Shown in pieces: positions 28,013-38,146 of a stretch of DNA of 64,000 nucleotides. Location of the stretch: positions 1 to 64,000 of the forward strand of contig NZ_JACCCY010000007.1 of the NCBI RefSeq assembly GCF_013409575.1, written 5' to 3'. The stretch is from Macellibacteroides fermentans. GTDB lineage: Bacteria; Bacteroidota; Bacteroidia; Bacteroidales; Tannerellaceae. The notes under the pieces were generated by a model. That model did not search any database, was not told the DNA's origin, and saw nothing but the letters and a program-made list of their open reading frames with translations. Every line of letters begins with the position of its first letter. The first letter of the stretch is position 1. The translations under genes and the position numbers were made by a program.

Positions 28013-29578
28013 ATGCCACAATTATCAAATAATCCCAATTCGCCCAGACAGAAGATGATCAATCTGATGTATCTGGTGTTCATTGCCATGATGGCACTTA
28101 ATGTGTCGTCAGAGGTTTTGGATGGTTTCGAATTGGTGGAAGGCAGTTTACGAACTACGATCGACAACTCATCCAAACGAAATCAGATTGTATCGGGCGA
28201 GTTGGATACCTACTATCAGACTAACCCTACCAAGGTAAAAGAATGGTATGAGAAGGGACAGCAGGTGAAAAAGTCGAGCGATTCATTATACAACTACCTT
28301 CAGGAACTTAAGGTACGTATTGTAAAGGAGGCGGACGGGAAAGACGGGAATGTAAATAATATCGTTCGTAAGGATGATATTGAAGCTTCCTCACAAATCA
28401 TGTTGTCTCCGGTTACAGGCGAAGGTAAAAAGCTGAAACGAAGTATAGATAACTATCGGAAGTTCTTAGGAGAATTGGTTACGGATCCCGCTAAAACAAA
28501 GGTTCTTGAAGCCAGCCTGAATACAGAGTCGGTGAGAAGCGGACTCACAACCCGTTCCTGGCAGGAGTCCTTGTTTGAAAATATGCCTGTTGCTGCGGCA
28601 GTAACCATGCTTACCAAATTACAAAGCGACGTACGCTATGCAGAAGGTGAGGCCTTGAACTATCTTCTCAGCAGTGTGGATGTGGGCGACTATCGTGTAA
28701 ACCAGATAACGGCGCAGGTTATTCCTCAAAGCCAGGTTGTAATGCGTGGCAGTCAGTATGAAGCAAACATTGTTCTTTCTGCAGTCGACTCCACCAAACG
28801 GCCCAAGATAGTTGTCAACGGGACCGAGCTGCCCGAAGCCAACAAAGGGATGTTCCGTGTAACAGCTTCTTCATCGGGTACATTCCCTCTGAAGGGCTAT
28901 ATCGAAATGCCCGGCAGCGACGGCTCTGTTATGCGCAGAGATTTTGTGAGTGAATATTTTGTTACGGAGCCTACCGCTACGGTTGCTCCCACTTTGATGA
29001 ATGTATTATATGCCGGCATAGCCAACCCGATCCGTATAGCCGTTCCCGGCATAGCCAGTTCTCAGATTACGGCAACGATGACTAACGGTACGCTGACAAG
29101 GCATGGTGAATTATGGGAGGCCCGTCCGTCGCGGGTGGGCATGGAGGCGGTTGTCTCTGTAAATGCCCGGATGGCGGATGGCCGTTCGGTAGAGATGGCA
29201 AAAACGTCTTTCAGGGTGAGGGCTTTGCCAGATCCGCTGCCCTATATCGAATATAAAGATGCCAATGGTAACATCCGTAAATTCAAGGGTGGACAGTTTG
29301 CTAAAAGGAATCTGGTGGAAGCAGATGGGATCAAAGCGGCAATTGACGATGATTTGTTGAATGTAACCTATTCCGTACTTCGGTTCGAGCTCACTTTCTT
29401 TGATTCCATGGGGAATGCCATTCCTGAAGTATCGGACGGAAGTAACTTTTCTCAACGGCAGAAAGATTATATCCGCAGGCTGTCCAAAGGAAAGCGTTTC
29501 TATATCACCCGTGTCGTAGCAAAAGGGCCTGATGGTATTGAACGGACCATACCCACCATCGAAGTTATTGTAAATTAA
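28013..29578 (+). CDS. gldM: Type IX secretion motor protein GldM/PorM
   Basis: This 521-residue protein has a single N-terminal membrane helix ([25 protein letters not shown], about residues 16-40, including the Glu that engages GldL) and a long periplasmic rod of four domains, the last ending in [13 protein letters not shown]. GldM dimers span the periplasm and reach the PorK/PorN ring. It starts 21 bp after gldL and is followed at once by gldN. Confidence 0.95.
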   Translation: MPQLSNNPNSPRQKMINLMYLVFIAMMALNVSSEVLDGFELVEGSLRTTIDNSSKRNQIVSGELDTYYQTNPTKVKEWYEKGQQVKKSSDSLYNYLQELKVRIVKEADGKDGNVNNIVRKDDIEASSQIMLSPVTGEGKKLKRSIDNYRKFLGELVTDPAKTKVLEASLNTESVRSGLTTRSWQESLFENMPVAAAVTMLTKLQSDVRYAEGEALNYLLSSVDVGDYRVNQITAQVIPQSQVVMRGSQYEANIVLSAVDSTKRPKIVVNGTELPEANKGMFRVTASSSGTFPLKGYIEMPGSDGSVMRRDFVSEYFVTEPTATVAPTLMNVLYAGIANPIRIAVPGIASSQITATMTNGTLTRHGELWEARPSRVGMEAVVSVNARMADGRSVEMAKTSFRVRALPDPLPYIEYKDANGNIRKFKGGQFAKRNLVEADGIKAAIDDDLLNVTYSVLRFELTFFDSMGNAIPEVSDGSNFSQRQKDYIRRLSKGKRFYITRVVAKGPDGIERTIPTIEVIVN

Positions 29579-29590
29579 TTGATCTTGTAT

Positions 29591-30658
29591 ATGAAACATC
29601 TGTATTATATAGCAATTCTTGGAGGCTTCCTCTTTACTGTAAATCCGGCATTTGCTCAGGAGGAGGGTCAGTCGCAACAGCAGACTCAACAAAGAAGATC
29701 ACCCCGAGCCACAACCGGATCCCGGGTGGAAACGCAGGAAAGTAATGTTCCGGAGCTGACGGTAAGAGCACAAAACATGAACGAACATCTTACCCAGGAT
29801 ATCGGGAATGCACGTTGGATGCGTGTAATTTACAGAGAGGTGGATCTAACCAAGGAGCAGAATGCACCGCTTTATTATCCTGTACGCCCCATTAATAAAC
29901 AGATGAATTTGTTTACAATCATCTTCCGTCTGTTAGGTGAGAATAAAATATCAGCCTACGAATACCTGGATGGTTACGAGGATTTCAGTCCGTCGCACCA
30001 GGTTAATTTCAAGGATTTGCTGGACCGCTTCTATATTCTTTATAAGGAAGAAACTGTTCCCGGCGGTGGCGGAGTAAAGTATGTAATAGACGATAGCGAC
30101 GTCCCTTCGGAAGAGGTAAAGGCATATTACGTAAAAGAGGCATGGTATTTTGACCAGCATAACTCTGTATTTGATGTTAAGACACTGGCCATTTCGCCGA
30201 TTCTGTTTAATGCAGGCGATATGGGTGAACAAAGAATGCCGATGTTCTGGCTGCCCTACGAATCCATACGTCCCTATGTATCCACTGTGCCAATCATGAC
30301 ATCCAACATCAATAACGCAAAGACATTTACTATTGATGATTATTTTCGGAAACGGATGTTTGCCGGTGATATCGTGAAGACCGAAAACCTGATGAACCGT
30401 AATCTACAGCAATATTGCCCTACGCCCGATTCGATGAGCCGGGAACAAGCCCGTATTGAGAAAGAGCTTACGATGTTCCGCGAGAGCCTTTGGGTTCCCG
30501 AAGATACAGCCACGGTTGCAGCCAGCACAAATAAGGAATCCAAAGGAAGAGTTAAATCCGTACGCGGACAGGCTCCTGCCAAACAAAAAACCGTCAAACA
30601 GAAAGCATCCAAACCCGAAAAGTCGGCACCCACAAGAAGCGTACGCCGTACAAGATAG
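29591..30658 (+). CDS. gldN: Type IX secretion protein GldN/PorN
   Basis: This 355-residue periplasmic protein has a signal peptide (MKHLYYIAILGGFLFTVNPAFAQ), a Gln-rich linker, and the GldN domain with ARWMRVIYREVDLTKEQNAPLYYPV, FLPYE-like WLPYESIRPYV and DYFRKRMFAGDIVKTENLMNR. The C-terminus (about 300-355) is a highly basic Lys/Arg/Pro tail that is variable in the family. It forms the PorK-PorN ring. The ATG at 29591 is preferred over a TTG at 29579. It ends the T9SS operon. Confidence 0.94.
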   Translation: MKHLYYIAILGGFLFTVNPAFAQEEGQSQQQTQQRRSPRATTGSRVETQESNVPELTVRAQNMNEHLTQDIGNARWMRVIYREVDLTKEQNAPLYYPVRPINKQMNLFTIIFRLLGENKISAYEYLDGYEDFSPSHQVNFKDLLDRFYILYKEETVPGGGGVKYVIDDSDVPSEEVKAYYVKEAWYFDQHNSVFDVKTLAISPILFNAGDMGEQRMPMFWLPYESIRPYVSTVPIMTSNINNAKTFTIDDYFRKRMFAGDIVKTENLMNRNLQQYCPTPDSMSREQARIEKELTMFRESLWVPEDTATVAASTNKESKGRVKSVRGQAPAKQKTVKQKASKPEKSAPTRSVRRTR

Positions 30659-30690
30659 AACGCAGCACGCAAAGTCTGCATATTTATAAT

Positions 30691-30698
30691 TACCTTTG
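30691..30698 (+). promoter_or_regulatory. -7 box of the chromate transporter pair
   Basis: TACCTTTG fits TAnnTTTG and lies 40 bp before the first chromate transporter gene. It suggests transcription separate from the T9SS operon, although no terminator is visible between them. Confidence 0.5.
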
Positions 30699-30738
30699 TT
30701 GTTGATTCGTTTGTTTAATCAATAGCAGAGGTAATTTT

Positions 30739-31269
30739 ATGTATTGGACGCTCTTCATCACATTTGTCAGAATCGGAGCCTTTACCATCGGAGGAGGATA
30801 CGCCATGTTGCCATTGATCCAGCGGGAAGTGGTTGACAGGGGATGGATGAGTAAGGAGGAATTTATCGACCTTTTTGCGGTCGCTCAATCCTTACCCGGG
30901 GTTTTTGCCGTGAACATATCCATCTTTGTGGGTTATAAATTGAAAAAGCTCACAGGCAGTGTAATCTGTGCATTAGGAACCATCCTGCCATCTTTCCTGA
31001 TTATATTGGCGATAGCCCTCTTCTTTACACAATTCAGAGAAAATGAATGGGTGGAGAAGGCATTTAAAGGCTTACGCCCTGCTGTGGTCGCCCTGATTGC
31101 CGTTCCCGTAATTACAACAGCCCGTTCCCTCCGTCTGCGCGGCTGGGTGCTGGTCATTCCCGTGGTAGTTGCGCTATCCATATGGTTGCTCAGCTTGTCG
31201 CCTGTCTATATCATTATCGTAGCCGCAGCAGGCGGTTTATATTATCGGATGTATTTAAAAAGACATTAG
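30739..31269 (+). CDS. Chromate transporter, first half-size subunit (CHR family)
   Basis: This 176-residue integral membrane protein has the short-chain CHR layout with about five to six membrane segments. The signature FVRIGAFTIGGGYAMLPLIQREVVDR is near the N-terminus, followed by FAVAQSLPGVFAVNISIFVGYKL. Short CHR proteins work as pairs of oppositely oriented halves that expel chromate, or import sulfate-like anions. Its partner begins 1 bp after its stop codon. The physiological substrate is not known. Confidence 0.92.
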   Translation: MYWTLFITFVRIGAFTIGGGYAMLPLIQREVVDRGWMSKEEFIDLFAVAQSLPGVFAVNISIFVGYKLKKLTGSVICALGTILPSFLIILAIALFFTQFRENEWVEKAFKGLRPAVVALIAVPVITTARSLRLRGWVLVIPVVVALSIWLLSLSPVYIIIVAAAGGLYYRMYLKRH

Positions 31270-31270
31270 T

Positions 31271-31822
31271 ATGCTGTTTCTACAATTATTTTACACCTAT
31301 CTTAAAATCGGCCTTTTTGGTTTTGGAGGCGGATATGCGATGCTTTCATTAATTCAGGATGAGGTGGTCGACAAGCATGGGTGGATATCTACCCAGGAAT
31401 TTACCGATATCGTTGCTATATCACAAATGACGCCTGGTCCCATCGGGATAAACAGTGCCACCTATATAGGCTATACAGCGGTGCAGAATGCAGGATATTC
31501 TACGGAGATCAGTATCTTAGGATCCGTAATCGCAACCTTTGCAGTCTGTCTGCCTTCCTTTATTCTGGTGCTTATCATCTCCTATTATTTTGCCCGGTTC
31601 AAAAACAATAAATATGTGGAAGCCGCTTTCACAGGCTTACGCCCGGCTACGGTCGGCCTGATTGCTGCAGCCGCCCTGTTATTGGTGAATGCAGAAAATT
31701 TCATTGATGCTAAAAGTGTGCTGATATTTATCGGCTCTTTTATCCTTACCTGGAAATACAAGATGCATCCCATACTGATGATCTTTATTGCCGGAATTGC
31801 CGGAATCATTCTCTATTGGTAG
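31271..31822 (+). CDS. Chromate transporter, second half-size subunit (CHR family)
   Basis: This 183-residue CHR-family half protein is paralogous to the preceding one: YLKIGLFGFGGGYAMLSLIQDEVVDK, DIVAISQMTPGPIGINSATYIGYTA and five to six membrane segments. The two are encoded 1 bp apart and should form the functional antiporter together. The gene ends 8 bp from the stop of the convergent clostripain-type gene. Confidence 0.92.
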   Translation: MLFLQLFYTYLKIGLFGFGGGYAMLSLIQDEVVDKHGWISTQEFTDIVAISQMTPGPIGINSATYIGYTAVQNAGYSTEISILGSVIATFAVCLPSFILVLIISYYFARFKNNKYVEAAFTGLRPATVGLIAAAALLLVNAENFIDAKSVLIFIGSFILTWKYKMHPILMIFIAGIAGIILYW

Positions 31823-31829
31823 AGTCAGG

Positions 31830-32957
31830 TTACTGGTATATAACCTTATACCAATCCATTCCCTTGTACCACTCGTTGAGCTGTTCCAGTCCCGCTTGCG
31901 GAACATAGATGCTCAACCCCGAAAAGCGATTGATATAGATAGACCCTTTGGCATAGGTAGCCATGGGGGTTGTCTGCTTGTATATAACCACCTCGTCCAA
32001 CACCTTTTTAAAGTTTGTATATTGGGGTTCCGTAGCCAGCCTGCCAATAAAATCATCCAGGTCGTACAAGGCATGGTAGGTGTTTCCCAGATACTCCAGC
32101 TGTTGCAGTTCATTGACAGGCAGCGAAGCGATTGTCTGCTCCTTTCCCTTTACAATCTCGCTGCATACGGCGGCCAACTCATCCAATTTGGATGTGTTAA
32201 TCAACGACACCGATGCCGATCGGTTCAGTCCGGTCAGCTTATCATAGTATGTGTAAAATTTTTCACCTATTTGCTGCAGACCGGCTTTCTGCGTGAAGAA
32301 ATCAGCCATAATCAGCTTGTAAGGAAACCCTTCGGCCAGTACCTCGGTTGGAGAAGCCAAAATATAGTCCGCTTTGTTCCGGAGGGCATACACCACTTCT
32401 GTGCTTGCCATATAGCAGGCATCAAACAGAATAAAGTCAAATACATGATCGGGAATAGCTTCGGCAAGCTCATCTATCTCCATCCAACTGCTCTCATCCT
32501 GTCCAAATGACCGGAGCATCGGCTGTACATTGTAAGGCAGCCAGGCAGTGCCGTGACTCCATAAAACCAGGCCATAACTTTCGGCCGGAAACTCAGATAC
32601 AACCGATTCGAACACCCCACGCATAACAATGGGATCGGCCGAATTCTGCTCGGGATAATCCTTTATAGCCAGCTTCTGTATCGTCCCGTCGCTCTTGGCC
32701 TTGATCTGAAGAAGCTGCGGAGCCGCATCGGAAGCATCCAGATAGACCAACAGATTCCCGCCATTGAGTGCGGCTGCAGAGCTCCCCTTTACGATCGATT
32801 CCAGATTCTTGTAGGAGAATGAACTCAGGGAATTATCCGCAGCCATGTAAATAAGCACGGTACGTACCGGCGTCGGACATGGTTCGTCGTTGGAGCATCC
32901 CCATAAAAAAGGCATACAGCATAACAACCCGATAAGAATACGCCGAATGTTATTCAT
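31830..32957 (-). CDS. Clostripain-family (C11) cysteine peptidase lipoprotein
   Basis: This 375-residue protein has a lipoprotein signal with the lipid Cys at residue 21 (FLWGCSND) and a caspase-like C11 domain. The catalytic His135 lies in LVLWSHGTAW and Cys181 in FDACYMASTEV, the expected dyad. The VRTVLIYMAADNSLSSF opening is typical. Such enzymes cleave after basic residues; the true specificity is not readable here. It is the second gene of a two-gene operon, 1 bp after the GHL10 lipoprotein gene. Confidence 0.92.
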   Translation of the reverse strand: MNNIRRILIGLLCCMPFLWGCSNDEPCPTPVRTVLIYMAADNSLSSFSYKNLESIVKGSSAAALNGGNLLVYLDASDAAPQLLQIKAKSDGTIQKLAIKDYPEQNSADPIVMRGVFESVVSEFPAESYGLVLWSHGTAWLPYNVQPMLRSFGQDESSWMEIDELAEAIPDHVFDFILFDACYMASTEVVYALRNKADYILASPTEVLAEGFPYKLIMADFFTQKAGLQQIGEKFYTYYDKLTGLNRSASVSLINTSKLDELAAVCSEIVKGKEQTIASLPVNELQQLEYLGNTYHALYDLDDFIGRLATEPQYTNFKKVLDEVVIYKQTTPMATYAKGSIYINRFSGLSIYVPQAGLEQLNEWYKGMDWYKVIYQ

Positions 32958-32958
32958 C

Positions 32959-34503
32959 TTATAGCTTCACTTTTTTTGTTTTTCCTTTTTTGCTTTCATT
33001 ATGGAAACGATCCACAGCAGTTACTACATACTTGTATGTATCATTTCCCTTTTCATAAGGTAACAAATAAAAAGTCTTGTTTGTTATGGTTACGATGTTG
33101 GCCGGGTTCGTGATGTCTGCCTTTTCACCCGCCTTAAAACAATACACAACGAAGTAACGGGCTAACTCCGGATTTGTATCACTTTGTTCGGCTTTCCAGT
33201 GTAACAGATACCCCTCCTTTGTCCATTCGGCTTTAAGGCCGGAAACCTCTTTGGGTAGCCGGTCGTGCAAATGCGTATAAGCCGGAATCAAAGCCGGATA
33301 GCGGTGATATTGTTCTTGCAGCTGGTTGGCCACACCACCGGTATTCCATAAAATTTCATTTGCCGGCCAGAAGCAGTTTCCTTGTATATTGGAGGCAGAA
33401 CGGATGTATGCCATCTTCTTGTCCAGCTCGTCCTTCTTCATCGTGCGGGCCACATCCTGACCAATATACAGGTGTCCTCCGTTGGCATTCTTATCCCACC
33501 ATTTCACAAGCGTTACATAATCGGCAGCTTTATTCCCGATCTCCCAGTATATCTGAGGAATGTTGTAGTCTATCCACCCCTTCTGCACCCATAAGGTGAT
33601 GTCTGCATACAGATCGTCGTAATTCTGCAATCCGTTGGTATCGCTTCCGGAACCATCCGGCGTATTCTTTTTGTTACGGTAAATGCCAAAGGGACTAATT
33701 CCGAAGCGGACCCACGGTTTGGTACGCAGAATGGTTTGCTTGATATCCTGCACCAGCAGATTTACATTCTCCCTGCGCCAGTCGGCCCGTTGATTGTCTT
33801 TGTATCCTTTGCTGCGTCCGTACGCATCAAAGCTGGCATCATCCGAAAAGGGGAGTCCGGCTACCGGATAGGGATAGAAATAATCATCCATATGGATTGC
33901 GTCTACATCGTAACGTGAAACGATGTCCTGCACCACCTTGCAGATAAAAGCACGGCTTTGAGGCAGGCCCGGATCAAACAAAATCATTTTATTGTATGTT
34001 ACGAACCATTCGGGATGCTTGTTGTATATATGCCCCGGGGCAAAAACAGTATTCCCCGATGTGCTTACGCGGTATGGGTTCAGCCACGCATGAAACTCCA
34101 TGTTGCGTTCGTGGCAGGCGTTGACTAAAAATTCCATCGGGTCCCAAATCGGATCAGGTGCAACCCCTTGTTCGCCGGTAAGGAAACGGCTCCAGGGTTC
34201 CAGTTTGGATTGATACCAGGCATCCGCTTCGGGGCGCACCTGGAACACGATGGCATTGATACCGCAATCCTGCAGGTAATCCAATTTACGGATCAACTCC
34301 TTTTTCAGCTGCGAAGTCGACATGTTTTTATATTCACCCTGGTGGACGGTCTGAATCCAGGCTCCTCTGAATTCCCGCTTAACCTGGCGGCCTTCAGCGG
34401 GTTTAGGTGTTTGTCTTAAGGTTGTACACGAAGCAGATGCAAGCAACATCAAGAAGATGAAAAGACGTAATGAGTAGGAATACATGAGTTTTATCTGTTT
34501 CAT
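32959..34503 (-). CDS. GHL10-family glycoside hydrolase-like lipoprotein
   Basis: This 514-residue protein has a lipoprotein signal (LMLLASASCTT, lipid Cys about residue 26) and a TIM-barrel GHL10 (DUF187) domain covering about residues 40-380: FRGAWIQTVHQG, INAIVFQVRPEADAWY, EFHAWLNPYRVS, VDAIHMDDYFYPYP and WVRFGISPFGIYRN. A fibronectin-like tail follows (about 410-514). The family is predicted to be glycosidase-like, with few members characterised. It is first in the operon with the clostripain-type lipoprotein, suggesting joint action at the cell surface. The promoter is at 34522-34551. Confidence 0.92.
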   Translation of the reverse strand: MKQIKLMYSYSLRLFIFLMLLASASCTTLRQTPKPAEGRQVKREFRGAWIQTVHQGEYKNMSTSQLKKELIRKLDYLQDCGINAIVFQVRPEADAWYQSKLEPWSRFLTGEQGVAPDPIWDPMEFLVNACHERNMEFHAWLNPYRVSTSGNTVFAPGHIYNKHPEWFVTYNKMILFDPGLPQSRAFICKVVQDIVSRYDVDAIHMDDYFYPYPVAGLPFSDDASFDAYGRSKGYKDNQRADWRRENVNLLVQDIKQTILRTKPWVRFGISPFGIYRNKKNTPDGSGSDTNGLQNYDDLYADITLWVQKGWIDYNIPQIYWEIGNKAADYVTLVKWWDKNANGGHLYIGQDVARTMKKDELDKKMAYIRSASNIQGNCFWPANEILWNTGGVANQLQEQYHRYPALIPAYTHLHDRLPKEVSGLKAEWTKEGYLLHWKAEQSDTNPELARYFVVYCFKAGEKADITNPANIVTITNKTFYLLPYEKGNDTYKYVVTAVDRFHNESKKGKTKKVKL

Positions 34504-34521
34504 AATGCAAATATAATGTTA

Positions 34522-34551
34522 CAAAGATATAAAAATATCACTATCTGTCAA
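34522..34551 (-). promoter_or_regulatory. Promoter of the GHL10/clostripain operon
   Basis: Minus-strand TTG (34549-34551), 19 bp, then TATCTTTG (34522-34529) fits the Bacteroidota consensus. A second box TATATTTG (34508-34515) lies too near the start codon to be used with it. Confidence 0.7.
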
Positions 34552-34602
34552 TACAATGAAAGGTTCTGACAGCTGCTAAAACATTCAACCCAAAAATATC
34601 GT

Positions 34603-34610
34603 TATCTTTG
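34603..34610 (+). promoter_or_regulatory. -7 box of uvrA
   Basis: TATCTTTG fits TAnnTTTG and lies 21 bp before the uvrA ATG. The GHL10 operon is divergent. No SOS box is recognised. Confidence 0.6.
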
Positions 34611-34631
34611 TAGTTTATAAAATATGTACCT

Positions 34632-37421
34632 ATGTACGATGCAACAAATATAGAGATAAAAGGAGCCCGCATCAATAACCTGAAGAATATTGACGTTACT
34701 ATCCCAAGAGATAAATTAATTGTTATCACAGGATTATCGGGATCCGGAAAGTCTTCGCTCGCTTTCGACACATTGTATGCCGAAGGGCAAAGGCGTTATG
34801 TGGAAAGTCTTTCCGCCTATGCGCGTCAGTTTCTGGGCCGAATGGGTAAACCGGAATGCGATTATATCAAGGGTATTCCTCCCGCTATTGCCATAGAGCA
34901 ACGGGTGAACACCCGCAATCCACGTTCTACTGTAGGAACATCTACCGAGATATACGAATACCTCCGGTTGCTTTACGCACGTATAGGAAAGACTATCTCT
35001 CCGGTATCGGGCGAAGAGGTTAAGAAGCACCAGGTTTCGGATGTTGTAAACTGGGTGTTGGATTTCCCCGACAACACACGCTTCTCAGTCTATACGCCCG
35101 TTGTTCTGCCGGAAGGACGCGACATGAAAGAACAGCTTACCATTCTTCAGAAAGAGGGGTACACCCGGTTGGAAATCGACGAGAATGTTTACCGTATCAC
35201 GGAAGTAATGGAGAACGAATCTCTTTTGGCATCCGGGGGTATTCAGCTTTTGATAGACCGTCTGGCCGTTGCTTTCGATAAGCCGTTTAAGAACCGTCTG
35301 GCCGATTCTGTAGAAACCGCCTTTTTTGAAGGACATGGTACCTGCGTAGTGAAGGTCTTCGATCCGAACGGCACCCAGACAAAAGAGTTCTCACGTAAGT
35401 TCGAAGCCGACGGTATCGTGTTCGAAGAGCCCACAGATATGATGTTCAGTTTCAACAATCCCCTGGGAGCCTGTCCGGTTTGCGAAGGATTCGGTAAAAT
35501 TATGGGAATAGACGAAGATCTGGTTGTTCCGGATAAAAGCAAGTCGTTGTATGATGGAGCTGTAGTTTGCTGGAAGGGCGAAAAAATGGGTGAGTGGTTG
35601 AACGCATTTATCCAGGCAAGCGCGAAATATGATTTCCCCATCCATCGTCCGTATTACGAGCTTACGGAGAAGGAACGGGATCTGTTGTGGCACGGTGCAA
35701 GGGGTCTTCACGGGATTAACGACTTCTTCTCTTTTGTAGAGGAAAATCTATATAAAATACAATACAGGGTGATGCATGCCCGGTACAGAGGCAAGACCAC
35801 CTGTCCCACTTGTAAAGGAAGCCGCCTGCGAAAGGAGGCCCTGTATGTACAGGTAGGAGGAAAGGATATATCCCAGATTGTAAGTCTGCCTATCAACGAA
35901 GCCAAACTTTTTTTCGATACCCTCAAGCTGGACGAAACGGATGCAGCCGTATCGAAACGCTTGCTTACCGAAATTGACAGCCGTCTGCAGTTCTTATTGG
36001 ATGTTGGACTTGGGTACCTTACCCTCGACCGCCTTTCAAATTCCCTTTCCGGTGGCGAGAGTCAGCGTATCAACCTGGCCACCTCTTTAGGCAGCAGCCT
36101 GGTGGGATCCCTCTATATACTGGACGAACCCAGCATCGGTCTGCATTCGCGGGATACCGACCTGCTGATAAAAGTACTTCGTCAGTTGCAGGAGCTGGGC
36201 AATACGGTGGTTGTGGTAGAGCACGATGAAGAGATCATCCGGGCTGCCGATTATATAATAGATATCGGTCCCAAGGCCGGACGTCTGGGAGGAGAAGTGG
36301 TTTATCAGGGCGACATCTCCAACCTTCAGCTGAACAGCAACAGCTATACCGTGCGCTACCTTACCGGAGAAGATAAGCTGGAAATTCCGCCCTACCGGCG
36401 TAAATGGAACAATTATGTGGAGGTAAAGGGTGCCCGTTATCACAACCTGCAAGGGGTGGATGTCAAATTTCCGCTCAATGTGATGACTGTTGTCACCGGT
36501 GTAAGCGGATCCGGAAAGAGTTCGCTTGTACGCGATATATTTTACGAAGGAGTGAAGCATCATCTCGACGATGCCCCATTGGGAGTGCCTTGTCTATCCC
36601 TTACAGGCGACCTGAAGCTTGTCAAGGCCATCGAGTTTGTAGATCAAAATTCAATCGGCAAAAGCTCGCGGTCCAACCCGGTCACCTACATGGGAGCCTA
36701 CGACGAGATCCGTAAACTTTATGCCGATCAGGCCCTGGCCCGTCAGCTTGGATTTACCCCGGCTTTCTTCTCCTTCAATAAAGAAGGCGGACGCTGCGAA
36801 GAGTGTAAGGGAGAGGGAAAGATAACGGTCGAAATGCAATTTATGGCCGATATCACACTGGAGTGCGAAGAGTGTAAAGGGAAGCGCTTCAAAGCCGATC
36901 TGCTGGAGGTGGAATACCGCGGTACTAATATTTTCCAGGTGTTGGAGATGACCGTAAATCAGGCCATCGAGTTCTTTGAGTCGGATCCTCAGGGAGATAC
37001 CAGGAAGATAATCCGGAAGCTGAAACCCCTGCAGGATGTAGGATTGGGATACATTAAACTGGGCCAGGCATCGTCCACACTGTCCGGAGGCGAAAACCAA
37101 CGCGTCAAGCTGGCCTATTACCTTAGTCAGGAGTCCAAACTACCCACTCTGTTTGTCTTCGACGAACCTACAACCGGATTGCATTTTCACGATATAAAGA
37201 CCCTGTTGAAAGCCTTCAACGCCCTTATCGAGAACGGCCACACGGTCATCATTATCGAACACAACATGGATGTGATCAAATGTGCCGATTATCTGATCGA
37301 TCTGGGTCCCGAAGGCGGTAAAGAGGGCGGAAAGCTTGTCTGCGCCGGTACACCCGAAGAGGTTGCCGCCTGCGAAGCATCCTATACCGGTAGATACCTG
37401 AAAGATAAATTGAAACAATAA
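34632..37421 (+). CDS. uvrA: Excinuclease ABC subunit A
   Basis: This 929-residue DNA damage sensor of nucleotide excision repair has two ABC ATPase halves. Walker A motifs are GLSGSGKS (residues 34-41) and GVSGSGKS (about residue 623). Zinc-binding pairs are CPVCEGFG and CPTCKGSR in the first half and CEECKGEGK and CEECKGKR in the second. The ABC signatures [12 protein letters not shown] and [12 protein letters not shown] and the YGT-like ADYIIDIGP segments are all present. Length is typical. It has its own promoter. Confidence 0.98.
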   Translation: MYDATNIEIKGARINNLKNIDVTIPRDKLIVITGLSGSGKSSLAFDTLYAEGQRRYVESLSAYARQFLGRMGKPECDYIKGIPPAIAIEQRVNTRNPRSTVGTSTEIYEYLRLLYARIGKTISPVSGEEVKKHQVSDVVNWVLDFPDNTRFSVYTPVVLPEGRDMKEQLTILQKEGYTRLEIDENVYRITEVMENESLLASGGIQLLIDRLAVAFDKPFKNRLADSVETAFFEGHGTCVVKVFDPNGTQTKEFSRKFEADGIVFEEPTDMMFSFNNPLGACPVCEGFGKIMGIDEDLVVPDKSKSLYDGAVVCWKGEKMGEWLNAFIQASAKYDFPIHRPYYELTEKERDLLWHGARGLHGINDFFSFVEENLYKIQYRVMHARYRGKTTCPTCKGSRLRKEALYVQVGGKDISQIVSLPINEAKLFFDTLKLDETDAAVSKRLLTEIDSRLQFLLDVGLGYLTLDRLSNSLSGGESQRINLATSLGSSLVGSLYILDEPSIGLHSRDTDLLIKVLRQLQELGNTVVVVEHDEEIIRAADYIIDIGPKAGRLGGEVVYQGDISNLQLNSNSYTVRYLTGEDKLEIPPYRRKWNNYVEVKGARYHNLQGVDVKFPLNVMTVVTGVSGSGKSSLVRDIFYEGVKHHLDDAPLGVPCLSLTGDLKLVKAIEFVDQNSIGKSSRSNPVTYMGAYDEIRKLYADQALARQLGFTPAFFSFNKEGGRCEECKGEGKITVEMQFMADITLECEECKGKRFKADLLEVEYRGTNIFQVLEMTVNQAIEFFESDPQGDTRKIIRKLKPLQDVGLGYIKLGQASSTLSGGENQRVKLAYYLSQESKLPTLFVFDEPTTGLHFHDIKTLLKAFNALIENGHTVIIIEHNMDVIKCADYLIDLGPEGGKEGGKLVCAGTPEEVAACEASYTGRYLKDKLKQ

Positions 37422-37444
37422 TTTCCCAATAATACGCTGGCATT

Positions 37445-38086
37445 ATGAAAAACAACCTCATTTTACTCCTTCTTTCTGTTTGCTTCAGCAGCAGTATACT
37501 GCAGGCGCAGGAGCTATCGCAGAGCTATCTTTACGATGAATTTAAAGATGGCCTGGTTTTATTTAAGGACGGTCGCCGCTCTTCCGCGATGTTGAATTAC
37601 AACACAACCGTCGAAGAGATGCTGTATAAGAATGGAGAACAGATCTGGGCCATCGCCAACCCTCTGGAGATAGCCGCTATAGATATCCAGGGAGATATGT
37701 TTGTGTATGTAAACAAGCATATCTTTTACCAGGTTGTCAAGGTAGGGGTAGGCGAGGTTTACGTGGAGTGGAAGACTACCTATTTCTCCCAGGGGAAGGG
37801 TGCCGGCTACGGTGGGTATTCTGCAACGGCAGCCATTACCAACTATTCTACCTTCCAGGAAGGGGCGGCAGTCACCAAATTAACACCCAACGAGAAATTC
37901 TCATACAAGCCGGATAACCGCTACTGGATTAAAAATGCCAAAGGTAAATATGTGAATGTCACCACGATCAAGATGCTTCAAAAGAATTTCCCTGCAAAAA
38001 ATGTCAAAGCATTCTGCGAAGAGAACAACCTGGTGCATACCAAACATGCGGATATGTTAAAAATATTGGAATACTGTTTCAGGTAA
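37445..38086 (+). CDS. Exported protein of unknown function
   Basis: This 213-residue protein has a signal peptide (MKNNLILLLLSVCFSSSILQAQ) and no lipobox. The mature part looks beta-rich up to about residue 140 (LVLFKDGRRSSAMLNYNTTVEEM, ANPLEIAAIDI) and then basic and helical near the end. I do not recognise the family; I expect it to be limited to Bacteroidota. It starts 23 bp after uvrA and may be co-transcribed with it. Confidence 0.7.
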   Translation: MKNNLILLLLSVCFSSSILQAQELSQSYLYDEFKDGLVLFKDGRRSSAMLNYNTTVEEMLYKNGEQIWAIANPLEIAAIDIQGDMFVYVNKHIFYQVVKVGVGEVYVEWKTTYFSQGKGAGYGGYSATAAITNYSTFQEGAAVTKLTPNEKFSYKPDNRYWIKNAKGKYVNVTTIKMLQKNFPAKNVKAFCEENNLVHTKHADMLKILEYCFR

Positions 38087-38146
38087 CGCCCTTTGATAAA
38101 CACTTCCTTTGACTGGTGGTTCTATATAGAGAAAGGAGGGTGTATT

